Origin: Bdellovibrio sp. qaytius
Lineage (GTDB): Bacteria; Bdellovibrionota; Bdellovibrionia; Bdellovibrionales; Bdellovibrionaceae
Assembly: GCA_004011035.1 (NCBI GenBank)
Contig: CP025734.1
Coordinates: 2,130,001-2,194,000 of the forward strand
Direction: 5' to 3'
Length of the DNA: 64,000 bases
Under the pieces are notes generated by a model, which did no database searches, was not told the origin of the DNA, and saw only the letters and a list, made by a program, of their open reading frames with translations. The translations under genes were made by a program, and so were the position numbers. Below are positions 54,301 through 60,949 of the stretch, in pieces; the first letter of the stretch is position 1, and every line of letters starts with the position of its first letter.

Positions 54301-56671
54301 CACTAACTTGCGCAGTAGATAAATCGACGAAGTTTAATTGCGCTAGTGATCCTAATCCTAAATTAGATCGTGCAGTTGCTGCAGAAACAACGTCAGATAA
54401 ATTATTTACAGATAACAAGGCTCCAATACCTACGGCGCCCGAAGCTGCTGGCACATAACCTAACACTTCTGCGATACTTGCAGCAGATGATGCGATTTTA
54501 TTTGTAAATGTTGAATAATCTGCGTTCGATAATAAACCAGCTGTTACAGATCCTGCTGATGCTAATGGAATATTCAACGTGTGAATACCATTCGCTGTTA
54601 CAAACGCAGGGGCATTGCCCGCACTCGCATTTGCAAAAGTTTGTGTGGCTGATGACGAACCATTTAATGTCGTAATCCCAGCACTTGCTGCATTCGCCGG
54701 TGTGTATCCTAACGCTGTAGTCACATCACTTGATACGATCGATGATCTCGTTGATAACGAGCCTAAACCTAAATTATTTCTTGCGACTGTTGCTGATGCA
54801 ATGTCTGATAAATTGTTCGCGGCTAATAAAGTTCCAACACCAGCGGCCCCAGAAACTGCGGGCACATAACCTAAAACTTGTGCGATTGATGCGGCACTTG
54901 AAGTGATCTTATTAGTAAAGTTTGTAAAATCTGAAGACGACAAATAACCATCAGCACTTAATGATGATGGCGAAATAGATAATATCGGATTTGCGCCCCC
55001 GGTACTGCTGATCGGGCCCGTTACAGATAAACTCGCAATTGTACCACTAGCACCCGCATCTGCCATACACGCATAAGCAGTTCCATTAAATGTTAAATAC
55101 TGATTCAATCCGCAAGTCGGAATATTTCTATTCACAAAATCAGATCCATTAAATTGTAAAATATCATTCGCGCTTAAAGAAGTCAGCGTGACCGATACCC
55201 CCTTGATGCGATTAACAGTGATGTTGGCTAGAGTTCCAGACACATCGCCTAAAAAATTTGAGGTATTATTTAAAACGCTGATTGGTAAATCAGATAAAAT
55301 TAAAGTCGTAGCCCCGCTTGTAATACGACCTTTACTGTCGGTAATAACTTTATAATATGTTCCCGCAGTTCCGACATCGACAAGACCCACGACGGCACTA
55401 GCACCGCCCGTTACTGCGATTTCACCGGCTGTGCCTGAAACATTTGTAACAGAACCTACACTTGGATTTGACCAAATTAATTGACCCAAACCATCAGTAG
55501 TTAATATTTGATTTGCGGTACCAGAAGTCGATGGAAGAGTTAACGCATAATTTGCACTCAAACTAGTTGGTGCTTGTAAGCGCACATTAAAAGCTGTGCC
55601 TGGTTTATAAATATCAGCGTAATTTAAATTGGCTGTGCCTGCGCTAATTCCCGCAGCTAAAATATTTCCGCCTGCATCTCGTTTAACTAGTACGCTGGCG
55701 ACAGCATTTGATGATGCGGCCGAAGTTGCATCCACACTTGTGGCAACTTGTGATGCCGTCTTTCCGCCAACACTTGATACTATATTAGATGAAACATTAC
55801 CCGTCACATCACCTGATAAAGTACTACTCGCGATTTGACTAGCGACTGCAGCACCGCTCACAGGTGTATAACCTAAAGTATTTACGATCTGCGTACTGCT
55901 GACTGAAAGTTTTGCTTTAAATTCGGCGTAATCTAACGAAGTTAAATAACCGTCAGATGACACTGATGCTGCCGTAATACTAATAACTGGCGCAGATGCT
56001 GTTCCGCCCGTGACTAATACCGAACCACTTGTAGTAACGCCCGTGATTCCACCACCACCGCTCACGCCTACCGGAATACACGAAAAACTAACGCCATTAA
56101 ATTGAATAGCTTCATTGCTTGCACAACTTAATGCCGCCAAAGTCGAATACTCAACAAATGCCGTATCGGCTTTACTATTTAAAGTTTTAGCCTCGTTGGC
56201 TTTACTCGCATACATTGCATAGGGTACAGCATTAATCGCCATGGCAGGTAGTGTTTGCCACCCGTTGCCATCATTAAATTGCATAACAATTTTTCGAGTA
56301 TCTTTTGATAACGGATTGTAGTTACCAGCCGATTGACATGAAAATGAAGTGACCGAATTATCAAAAGTGTTTTGAAATGTTGATAAGGTTCCACTGACGG
56401 GAAACGCTCTAACCCCAGCTCCTAATGAGAAACTGACTAAGCCACTGCTGCCTAACATATTAACCGCGGCATAATCTTCTATATATAGTATACAACTTGC
56501 AGATGGATCTAAAACCGTAAAACGAAAATTTACACTGACAGCGTTTAAAGGCTGTCCATCTGGCTTAATGATCTTAGCCTGATAAGTAGTCTTACCGTTC
56601 ATGGCATAAGCTGATAATGACATCATTATCAGACTGATCACAGTTAATAGAATATTCGATATGGTTTTCAT
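48392..56671 (-). CDS. Giant trimeric-fibre-like surface protein (MAT-type adhesin candidate)
   Basis: A 2759-residue exported protein. The signal peptide is residues 1-23 (ISNILLTVISLIMMSLSAYA). A conserved N-terminal domain (about 24-170, TTYQAKIIKPDGQPLNA) precedes phage-tail-fibre-like repeats: about nine copies of NNLSDLVSATVARNNLGLG, eight of ITTLNGSSSATQTF and seven of DVTTALGFTPANAASAG. Late modules include VGIGTTTPTAMLHIA and YNSGNVEYCNGTSW. The last 100 residues form a distinct tip (NTGNFPLSAPG, RCAPACSGN). Bdellovibrio uses mosaic adhesive trimer proteins of this layout to bind prey. No second tail or capsid gene is near. Confidence 0.85.
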   Translation of the reverse strand: MKTISNILLTVISLIMMSLSAYAMNGKTTYQAKIIKPDGQPLNAVSVNFRFTVLDPSASCILYIEDYAAVNMLGSSGLVSFSLGAGVRAFPVSGTLSTFQNTFDNSVTSFSCQSAGNYNPLSKDTRKIVMQFNDGNGWQTLPAMAINAVPYAMYASKANEAKTLNSKADTAFVEYSTLAALSCASNEAIQFNGVSFSCIPVGVSGGGGITGVTTSGSVLVTGGTASAPVISITAASVSSDGYLTSLDYAEFKAKLSVSSTQIVNTLGYTPVSGAAVASQIASSTLSGDVTGNVSSNIVSSVGGKTASQVATSVDATSAASSNAVASVLVKRDAGGNILAAGISAGTANLNYADIYKPGTAFNVRLQAPTSLSANYALTLPSTSGTANQILTTDGLGQLIWSNPSVGSVTNVSGTAGEIAVTGGASAVVGLVDVGTAGTYYKVITDSKGRITSGATTLILSDLPISVLNNTSNFLGDVSGTLANITVNRIKGVSVTLTSLSANDILQFNGSDFVNRNIPTCGLNQYLTFNGTAYACMADAGASGTIASLSVTGPISSTGGANPILSISPSSLSADGYLSSSDFTNFTNKITSSAASIAQVLGYVPAVSGAAGVGTLLAANNLSDIASATVARNNLGLGSLSTRSSIVSSDVTTALGYTPANAASAGITTLNGSSSATQTFANASAGNAPAFVTANGIHTLNIPLASAGSVTAGLLSNADYSTFTNKIASSAASIAEVLGYVPAASGAVGIGALLSVNNLSDVVSAATARSNLGLGSLAQLNFVDLSTAQVSGTLAIARLPSFVGDATIAAASNTIVLSNSGVAPGTYTKLTVDAKGRVTSSSALASSDVTTALGYTPANAASAGITTLNGSASATQNFANASAGNAPAFVTVNGIHTLNIPLASAGSVTAGLLSNIDYATFMNKVTSSAVSIAQVLGYIPAASGSVGVGALLAANNLSDLTSATAARNNLGLGSFATASSIDLSGASATGIISENRLQTFSQVTSGTQYSKVTVDGKGRVTSGAQLASSDVTTALGFIPANAASAGITTLNGSSSATQTFATGVAGTVFSISSLNGVHSFNIPLAASSSVIGGLLSNADYVSFAGKMTSSSASIAQVLGYVPAASGAVGVGALLATNNLSDIASSTVARNNLGLGSLAQLNFVDLSTSLASGTLNIARLPSLSGDISSVSGSNILTLANSGVSAATYTKLTVDAKGRVTSGAQLASADVTTALGFTPANAASAGITTLNGSSSATQTYAYGTAGTTTAFNTANGVHTLNIPLASVASVTGGLISNADYSVFTNKITSSAASVAQVLGYIPAASGSAGVGTLLAANNLSDLVSATAARNNLGLGSYATRSSLVSSDVTTALGFTPANAASAGITTLNGSSSATQTFTNGATGTAPLFATANGVHTLNIPLASAGSVTAGLLSNADYLSFSGKITSSAVSIAQVLGYIPAASGSVGVGTLLAANNLSDVVSATVARNNLGLGSLAQLNFVDLSTSQASGTLAIARLPTFSGDVSSVSGSNSLTLITTGVVPGTYTKMTVDNKGRVTSSSALTNADVVAALGFTPSNAASAGVTTLNGSSSATQTFANGATGTAPLFATANGVHTLNIPLASAGSVTAGLLSNADYSTFMNKITSSAASVAQVLGYIPAASGSAGVGTLLAVNNLSDLVSATVARNNLGLGSYATRSSLVSSDVTTALGFTPANAASAGITTLNGSSSATQTFANGATGTAPLFATANGVHTLNIPLASAGSVTAGLLSNADYTTFMNKITSSAASIAAVLGYTAANSATVVLKANNLSDLVSATVARTNLGLGGLSTKAFVDLGTADASGTLAAARLPAFSGDVITTAGSSTVTVDGLQGRSVLATAPTSGQVLAYNGTAWAPASSSVTSQWTTLASDIYYNTGKVGIGGSAAPGAPLDIETTGNSDRIRFTTNTAGSYSAIGNYNTSEMFIQPQNYFRILRGYDYTTGNQKMTSADTAILMDNNNISLAVDKGSVAIGTTSPDAPLHVVGLATTSNSFSRVTSLRDATSMTANVGAGLAFQAKYTTAGATTDLAGIKSGKTNSVDSDYSGYLGFWTRNNGSVPAERVRIDNTGNVGIGKTTPVTTLDVSGGVRISMESASCAVSYAGTLRYNSGNVEYCNGTSWSAFGVAGAGMTSLNGSTSATQTFAFGTFGVTPGVSSANGIHTFNLPLASAGSVTAGLLSNADYTTFMGKITSSAASLAAVLGYTAANSATVVLKANNLSDLASATVARTNLGLGSLSTLNFVDLSGSQASGTLAAARLPAFSGDVITTAGSSTMTVDGLQGRSVLSTAPASGQVLAYNGTAWAPATAGGSGDFKADGTVSMTGQIKAIAGSAGAPSISFLGDLDTGIYSVGTNDIGFSAGGSMSFRTTDTDVISYKPLTINTNSTYALAVGVNGNTNPALRVNTNAGSAATGLGITADAAGNGVTLSTLSSAANENLALGAKGSGYILALTKMDVGGDISFAGDRAVYSYNGATSATVRAGIAYMGSTGSMNFMTMNSNQMTLNASGYLGIGTTTPTAMLHIAAGTVSKAPLKLTSGTLLTTPQSGTIEYNGFDYFVTDGAGTRERLIASANTAPASGQVLAYNGTNWAPATGGSSQWTTSGTTINYMTGNVGIGTSSPTTALEVSGTLTTAYSTATSGTINFSVANTIATTTTATTLVLNNLRDGTTYTLIVQNTGNFPLSAPGVSTWRCAPACSGNLLTNGSGHMIITILKAGTIGYISYITDMQ
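49640..56000 (-). repeat. Tandem tail-fibre-like modules inside the fibre gene
   Basis: Repeated modules of roughly 400-600 bases, some almost identical at DNA level. For example, the segment starting near 51429 recurs near 51840 and 52434 with few changes. Such similarity invites recombination that would alter repeat number. Period and identity were judged by eye. Confidence 0.8.
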
Positions 56672-56704
56672 ATAAAACCTATCGACTTAAACAAGTTTCG
56701 CTGA

Positions 56705-56733
56705 AGTATAGTAAAGACAATACCGTTTCGCAA
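56705..56733 (-). promoter_or_regulatory. Sigma-70-like promoter of the fibre/RCC1 unit
   Basis: On the minus strand, -35 TTGCGA (56733-56728), a 17-base spacer and -10 TATACT (56710-56705). The expected start is about 30 bases upstream of the ATG at 56671. The -35 lies inside a CGTTTCGCAACGAAA palindrome, so a bound protein would block it. Confidence 0.6.
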
Positions 56734-56738
56734 CGAAA
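56724..56738. promoter_or_regulatory. Candidate operator palindrome, copy 2
   Basis: CGTTTCGCAACGAAA, identical to 44368-44382 except for one base, in the same orientation to the gene and at almost the same distance from the start codon. It covers the -35 of the fibre promoter. Confidence 0.42.
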
Positions 56739-56925
56739 GCGGAACTAAAAATATTTTTATTTACTCTTATCTATATATTTGAACTTTTTTTTTCGAAGAC
56801 TAGTTTGTTGTTCTTCTGAGAGAGCGAAACAGAATGAGTTTTAAAGCCCTTCACTAAGTAATAATTAGACCGAATAATGAATTACATTCAAATAATCGCA
56901 ATACCAATTGCGGCGTATTCACATT

Positions 56926-56959
56926 ATGGGCTAAGTTCGAAAGAACTTAGCCCATTTTT
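56926..56959 (+). terminator. Orphan rho-independent terminator on the plus strand
   Basis: ATGGGCTAAGTTC (56926-56938) pairs perfectly with GAACTTAGCCCAT (56943-56955) over a GAAA tetraloop, followed by TTTTT. No plus-strand gene lies upstream; the sequence left of 56672 is the antisense of the fibre gene. It therefore probably ends a small RNA that starts in the gap. Confidence 0.75.
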
Positions 56960-57096
56960 CTTCTCGCTCTTAAAAACAGCCCAAATTTTTAATTCTAAAT
57001 TTTCTGTCAAAAGTTTTTGCGATAAAAATAACTCTCAAAAATTGTTAAGATTTTGATGTGTATGATTCTACTTATACTGTCAAAGAAGTAGTCGAA

Positions 57097-57133
57097 GAAA
57101 AAAATATTTTTAAGTACGAAAAATATTTTTTTC
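57097..57133. repeat. Perfect 15-base A/T-rich inverted repeat
   Basis: GAAAAAAATATTTTT (57097-57111) and its exact reverse complement (57119-57133), separated by 7 bases. It lies about 180 bases upstream of the VWA lipoprotein gene. It could be a protein-binding or DNA-bending site, or a weak RNA hairpin. Confidence 0.55.
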
Positions 57134-57310
57134 AACGTATTCGCATACTTAGCGCGTCTCATTTTAGCTCGGCAGAAATTAATCACCAGACATAATCACT
57201 ACTTACGCGCTCGTTCGCGGTTCGTTTATAGCCAAACTATTCTAATTTCACGGATTTAATATTTACTTATCACTGGACGATAATCTAGTAAGCAAACGAA
57301 GGAGAACAAA

Positions 57311-58417
57311 ATGTTCTTAACAGAAACGAAACTGAAGATCGCACAAAAAATGATGTTAGCAACTTTAGCAATGACTGCTGTTGCATGTGATAAGGGCGCA
57401 GGCTCATTCTCAGTATTATCTGGTAACTCACAATTTCAACAATCCGTATCTTTTACTCCACGTAAATTAGACGTTCTATTTGTAGTTGATAATTCAGGAT
57501 CAATGCAAACTTCTCAAAATAACTTAGCTAATAACTTTCCAGCCTTTATCGATAAGTTTGTATCTAAAGGTTATGACTTCCGTATTGCAGTAACTACGAC
57601 TGATGCTTATTACGGAGATCAATTTACTGGATCAGGTTGTTCAATCTGTAATACACAACACACTAAATTTTTCTCTGGTGCTAACCCTCCTGTGTTTGTC
57701 ATCGATCGTGCAGATTACGATTTAAGCCAACCTAGCGAAGCAGCTCGTTTAAAAAGCGATTTCGAAGCCAATGTTAAAGTTGGTGTAGTTGGTTCAGGTG
57801 ATGAGCGCGCATTCTCAAGCTTTAAAGCAGCTTTATCATCTTCTTTAAATGTTAACTATCACAGAGCTGATGCTTTCTTAGCTGTAGTTATAGTTTCTGA
57901 TGAAGATGATTTTTCTCAATCACAATACGCAATGAATGAAAGCTACTCTAACCCGAACGCTTTTTCAGTAGCTTCTTATAAAACATACTTAGATGGTTTT
58001 ACTGGCGGTATCGCTGGTGAAGATTACTCGGTATCAGCAATTTCTGTTTCAGATATGACTTGCCGTGACCAATTAGGTGGTGGCGCTGGTCAAGGTGCTC
58101 AAAAAATTTCTCAACGTTACAATCAGTTAATTGATTTAACTGGTGGTACTAAGAATTCAATCTGTAATCCCTTTGACCAAACGTTAGATAATATCAGTTC
58201 ACAAATCATGACTGAATCTAAACCAGTATTTACATTAAATAAAAAACCAATCATCGCTTCTATTCGCGTAGTTGTTGATGGTGTTACAGTTCCACAAAAC
58301 AGCACTGATGGCTGGTCATACGATGCAACAGCTCGCACGATCACTATCAACGGCGCGGTTTACAAGCCTTCGGCTGGTTCTTCGATCTCGATCAACTTTG
58401 ACCCAGACTTAACGTAA
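57311..58417 (+). CDS. VWA-domain lipoprotein, CglB-like surface adhesin candidate
   Basis: A 368-residue lipoprotein (Cys26 in TAVACDKG). The VWA domain starts KLDVLFVVDNSGSM; the MIDAS DxSxS is at residues 60-64 and SDEDDF near 196-201 adds acidic residues. Four further Cys (110, 113, 251, 285) may form disulfides. The last 65 residues are a beta-rich module (SIRVVVDGVTV ... WSYDATARTI). In Myxococcus the gliding adhesin CglB is a VWA lipoprotein. Here the gene heads an operon with a TolQ/TolR/TolR motor, so an analogous role is inferred. The Asp after the lipidated Cys would mean inner-membrane retention by E. coli rules, a caution. GAAGGAG precedes the ATG. Confidence 0.8.
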   Translation: MFLTETKLKIAQKMMLATLAMTAVACDKGAGSFSVLSGNSQFQQSVSFTPRKLDVLFVVDNSGSMQTSQNNLANNFPAFIDKFVSKGYDFRIAVTTTDAYYGDQFTGSGCSICNTQHTKFFSGANPPVFVIDRADYDLSQPSEAARLKSDFEANVKVGVVGSGDERAFSSFKAALSSSLNVNYHRADAFLAVVIVSDEDDFSQSQYAMNESYSNPNAFSVASYKTYLDGFTGGIAGEDYSVSAISVSDMTCRDQLGGGAGQGAQKISQRYNQLIDLTGGTKNSICNPFDQTLDNISSQIMTESKPVFTLNKKPIIASIRVVVDGVTVPQNSTDGWSYDATARTITINGAVYKPSAGSSISINFDPDLT

Positions 58418-58481
58418 TAACTAACTTAACTAAAGAATTTAAAAAGATAAACGTTCTGAAAGTATAAAAGGAAAAAGCAAA

Positions 58482-59048
58482 ATGTCAGCAACAGAAAATA
58501 ACTGGTATGTTTTAATGGGCGATCAAAAATACGGACCTTATGAATATAAGTCTGTAATTAATATGATTCAGACCAATCAGTTAATGGATTACAACTATGT
58601 ATGGGCGCCCCACTTAGGACAATGGACTCAGATTCACCAATTAGAAGAGTTCAGCAAAGACCGTTTTCAAATTTTATTACAAAAAGAATCAGAATTACTT
58701 TCTGCATTCGTTAAACGTGAACATGCACGACAAGAAGTAAGTGTTCCGTTACTAGGTCACAATCACCAAAGATTTTTTGATGGTACAGTTGTATCAATTT
58801 CAGAAGTTGGTGCCCTTGTGATGCTCAACTCGCCTTTGATCCAGGTGGGTGACAAATTGAAAATTCATTTAAAGTCTAATGATGAGACAAAAGCATTCAA
58901 TGTTGAGTGCGAAGTAATCAGAAAAAACTTTTCAAAACAGCGACTTAACTCAAAATCTGGCCTCTATTATGCGGTACGTTTTCACGATATACAACCAGTA
59001 GGAGTGCAAGTTATCCAGAATTGGATAAACGCACCAAAGGCCGCATAA
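58482..59048 (+). CDS. GYF-PilZ domain protein
   Basis: A 188-residue cytoplasmic protein. Residues 6-55 form a GYF_2-type domain (WYVLMGDQKYGPYEYKSVI ... YVWAPHLGQWTQI). The rest is a PilZ domain: RxxxR as REHAR (79-83) and the second motif SISEVG (105-110), with Ser instead of the usual Asp/Asn, then a YYAVRFHDI strand. It may sense cyclic di-GMP, but the changed motif makes binding uncertain. GYF domains also occur in GltJ of the Myxococcus gliding machine. AAAGGAAAAAG precedes the ATG. Confidence 0.82.
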   Translation: MSATENNWYVLMGDQKYGPYEYKSVINMIQTNQLMDYNYVWAPHLGQWTQIHQLEEFSKDRFQILLQKESELLSAFVKREHARQEVSVPLLGHNHQRFFDGTVVSISEVGALVMLNSPLIQVGDKLKIHLKSNDETKAFNVECEVIRKNFSKQRLNSKSGLYYAVRFHDIQPVGVQVIQNWINAPKAA

Positions 59049-59091
59049 CATTTTTTTTTAACAAGAAACTAAAAAAAATCCCGGAGGATTT

Positions 59092-59811
59092 ATGAACGAA
59101 CTTTTACACTTTATTTCACAGTCAGGCGTAGTTGGATGGACAATCTTAGCTACAGGAGTTGCAGTTGGTGCCCTTGTGGTAGAACGCGCTCGCACACTTT
59201 ACTTTCACTACGGTATGAACGTAGAAGCTTTCACAGGAAAAATTCATACATTAGTTTTATCAAAAAAAGTTGATGAAGCTATCGTAACTTGCGCACAAAT
59301 GGAAGATAAACCATTAGCTCGCGCTTTTAAAACGATCTTAGAAAAAGCTGATCGTGATGATGAAACGATTTTTCAAGCTCAAGATATCGCGATGTCTGAA
59401 GTTGTACCTATGTACACTAAACGTTTACACTATTTATCAATGTTAGCCAACGTGGCTACTTTACTTGGTCTATTAGGTACGATCCACGGTCTTATCTTAT
59501 CGTTCCAAGCGGTAGCACAAGCTGACCCTGCAACTAAACAAGCGTTATTAGCAAATGGTATCGCGGTATCAATGTATACTACTGCATTGGGCTTAGCGGT
59601 TGCGATTCCTGCCATGGTTCTTTACTCGTTCTTAGTATCTCGTCAAAACGAATTACTAGAGCAGTTACAAGAAAAATGCTCGAAATTAACTGAAACATTA
59701 ACTAGCAGCTCAATCCCAGGTTTAAGCAAAAACCACGTTTATCCAGATGTGTCTACGGCTCCAACAACTGGTGCACAAGTTCCTCCATCGCATTCAACTA
59801 AAGCTTCTTAA
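59092..59811 (+). CDS. MotA/TolQ/ExbB proton-channel subunit (AglR-like)
   Basis: A 239-residue inner-membrane protein with three membrane helices: about 10-30 (SGVVGWTILATGVAVGALVV), about 120-145 (ANVATLLGLLGTIHGLILSF) and about 160-182 (YTTALGLAVAIPAMVLYSFL). The conserved TLLGLLGTIHGLI and ALGLAVAIP segments define the family. It should pair with the two TolR/ExbD-type proteins that follow to use the proton gradient. The Pro/Ser-rich C-terminal tail (about 215-239) is unusual. CCGGAGGA precedes the ATG. Confidence 0.92.
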   Translation: MNELLHFISQSGVVGWTILATGVAVGALVVERARTLYFHYGMNVEAFTGKIHTLVLSKKVDEAIVTCAQMEDKPLARAFKTILEKADRDDETIFQAQDIAMSEVVPMYTKRLHYLSMLANVATLLGLLGTIHGLILSFQAVAQADPATKQALLANGIAVSMYTTALGLAVAIPAMVLYSFLVSRQNELLEQLQEKCSKLTETLTSSSIPGLSKNHVYPDVSTAPTTGAQVPPSHSTKAS

Positions 59812-59838
59812 TTGAAGCTTTTGAATTAGGAGTTTCCA

Positions 59839-60387
59839 ATGGGAAAACGTTTTAAACTACACATTGATCGCAACGCTGAGTTTGAATTAGACTTAGCGCC
59901 CCTGCTTGCGGTGATGGTAAAACTTGTGCCGGTTCTTTTGATATCATCTGCCTTCGTGCAAATGATGATTATCGAAACTGAACTTCCACAAGTTGTTCAA
60001 GAAGCAATTAAAAAACAAGAAGCAGATCCTGGTGCAGCTAAAATTTCAGTGGCCGTGACTAAAACAGAAGGTGTGAAAATCACATTAACTGAAAAAGGTC
60101 AGGCGCACATTGAAGTTGTTGGTTTAAACCAAGATAAAACAATTGATTACCCTGCTCTTCACGCAAAGTTTGTTGAACTTAAAAAGAGCCACCCGGCTGT
60201 TTTTAAAATCGATATTCAACCAGAATCAGACGTTGCCTATAAAGACATCGTTAAAGTTATGGATGAAGCGCGCAAAGCTCGTGAAGCAAATTTAAAATTT
60301 CCGGTCAAAGATGAAAAAACAGGAAAAGAAACTACTACTGAGTATATGTTTCCTGAAATCGTTTTTGGCAATACGATGGATGGATAG
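59839..60387 (+). CDS. ExbD/TolR-like protein lacking the membrane Asp
   Basis: A 182-residue protein with one N-terminal membrane helix (about 20-42) and a periplasmic domain that ends DIVKVMDEARKAREANLKFP, as in ExbD/TolR. The conserved proton-carrying Asp of the helix (usual pattern PLIDVVFLLL) is replaced: PLLAVMVKLVPVLLISSAFV has Ala24 and an intramembrane Lys28. It probably cannot carry protons alone and may act as a partner of the next protein. TTAGGAG precedes the start. Confidence 0.85.
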   Translation: MGKRFKLHIDRNAEFELDLAPLLAVMVKLVPVLLISSAFVQMMIIETELPQVVQEAIKKQEADPGAAKISVAVTKTEGVKITLTEKGQAHIEVVGLNQDKTIDYPALHAKFVELKKSHPAVFKIDIQPESDVAYKDIVKVMDEARKAREANLKFPVKDEKTGKETTTEYMFPEIVFGNTMDG

Positions 60388-60389
60388 TT

Positions 60390-60881
60390 ATGGCTAGAAC
60401 AAGAGTAAAAGTTAATATTAAAAGAAGTCAAACATTTGGTCTGAACATTACCTCATTAACGGATATGTTTACGATCCTTCTGGTTTTCTTATTACAAAAC
60501 TTTGCAGCTGGCGATGTGGTCATCGATCCCGTTGATGGCGTTCGTTTACCTTCATCAATGACAGATAAAAATCCTGTTGATGGTGCCAAGGTTTCTATTT
60601 CTGCCAAAGAAATCAAGTTTGAACAAAAAGTTGTAGCCGTGATTGCCAACAATAAAGTTGATGCCGCTTCACTTGATGCTCATGATGATCAATTTATCAA
60701 ACCCCTATTTGACGAATTAAAAAAGTTAAATGTGGACAAGGAAAAATTAGCTAAAACAGGTAAAGTGTTATTACAAGCCGATGAAAATCTGCCGTATGAT
60801 CTTTTACGTAAAGTGATGTATACAGCCTCAATGGCTGGATTTCCAAACCTAAAACTAGTAACTACTGTGAGCAGCAACTAA
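60390..60881 (+). CDS. ExbD/TolR-family protein with the membrane Asp
   Basis: A 163-residue protein: short basic N-terminus (RVKVNIKRSQ), one membrane helix with Asp25 in NITSLTDMFTILLVFLL, and a periplasmic domain ending with the typical LLQADENLPYDLLRKVM and AGFPNLKLVT segments. It starts 2 bases after the previous stop, so the two are co-translated and probably form a heteromeric stator with the TolQ-like protein. Confidence 0.92.
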   Translation: MARTRVKVNIKRSQTFGLNITSLTDMFTILLVFLLQNFAAGDVVIDPVDGVRLPSSMTDKNPVDGAKVSISAKEIKFEQKVVAVIANNKVDAASLDAHDDQFIKPLFDELKKLNVDKEKLAKTGKVLLQADENLPYDLLRKVMYTASMAGFPNLKLVTTVSSN

Positions 60882-60931
60882 TGATTTTAACAACTGTGAC
60901 TCTAAATTCAAATATAAAGGATGAAGTAAAT

Positions 60932-60949
60932 ATGAACTCAGATGAGTAA
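60932..60949 (+). other. Five-codon leader overlapping the TPR gene start
   Basis: ATG-AAC-TCA-GAT-GAG-TAA, 11 bases after AAGG, overlaps the TPR gene ATG (60942) by 8 bases. The TPR gene has no good ribosome-binding site of its own, so reinitiation from this mini-cistron is possible. Confidence 0.25.

Larger units (their letters stand above)
56672..57310. other. Non-coding gap of 639 bases between the fibre unit and the motor-like operon
   Basis: I see no credible gene. It contains, from left: the fibre promoter (56705-56733), candidate operator copy 2 (56724-56738), related half-sites (GTTTCGCT near 56696, AGCGAAAC near 56822), an orphan plus-strand terminator (56926-56959), an A/T-rich inverted repeat (57097-57133), and the A/T-rich leader of the VWA gene, with GATAAT at 57279-57284 as a possible -10 but no good -35. 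Confidence 0.7.

Noticed and set aside
50985-54869. Several plus-strand open frames with similar proteins (MCTPLAVANNGAVPVAP-type starts)
   Set aside because: They are antisense shadows of the repeats in the fibre gene; their similarity only mirrors the repeated DNA, and they lack ribosome-binding sites.
48392-56671. Prophage or phage tail-fibre locus
   Set aside because: The repeats look phage-like, but the protein has a Sec signal peptide and there are no neighbouring capsid, tail, lysis or integrase genes.
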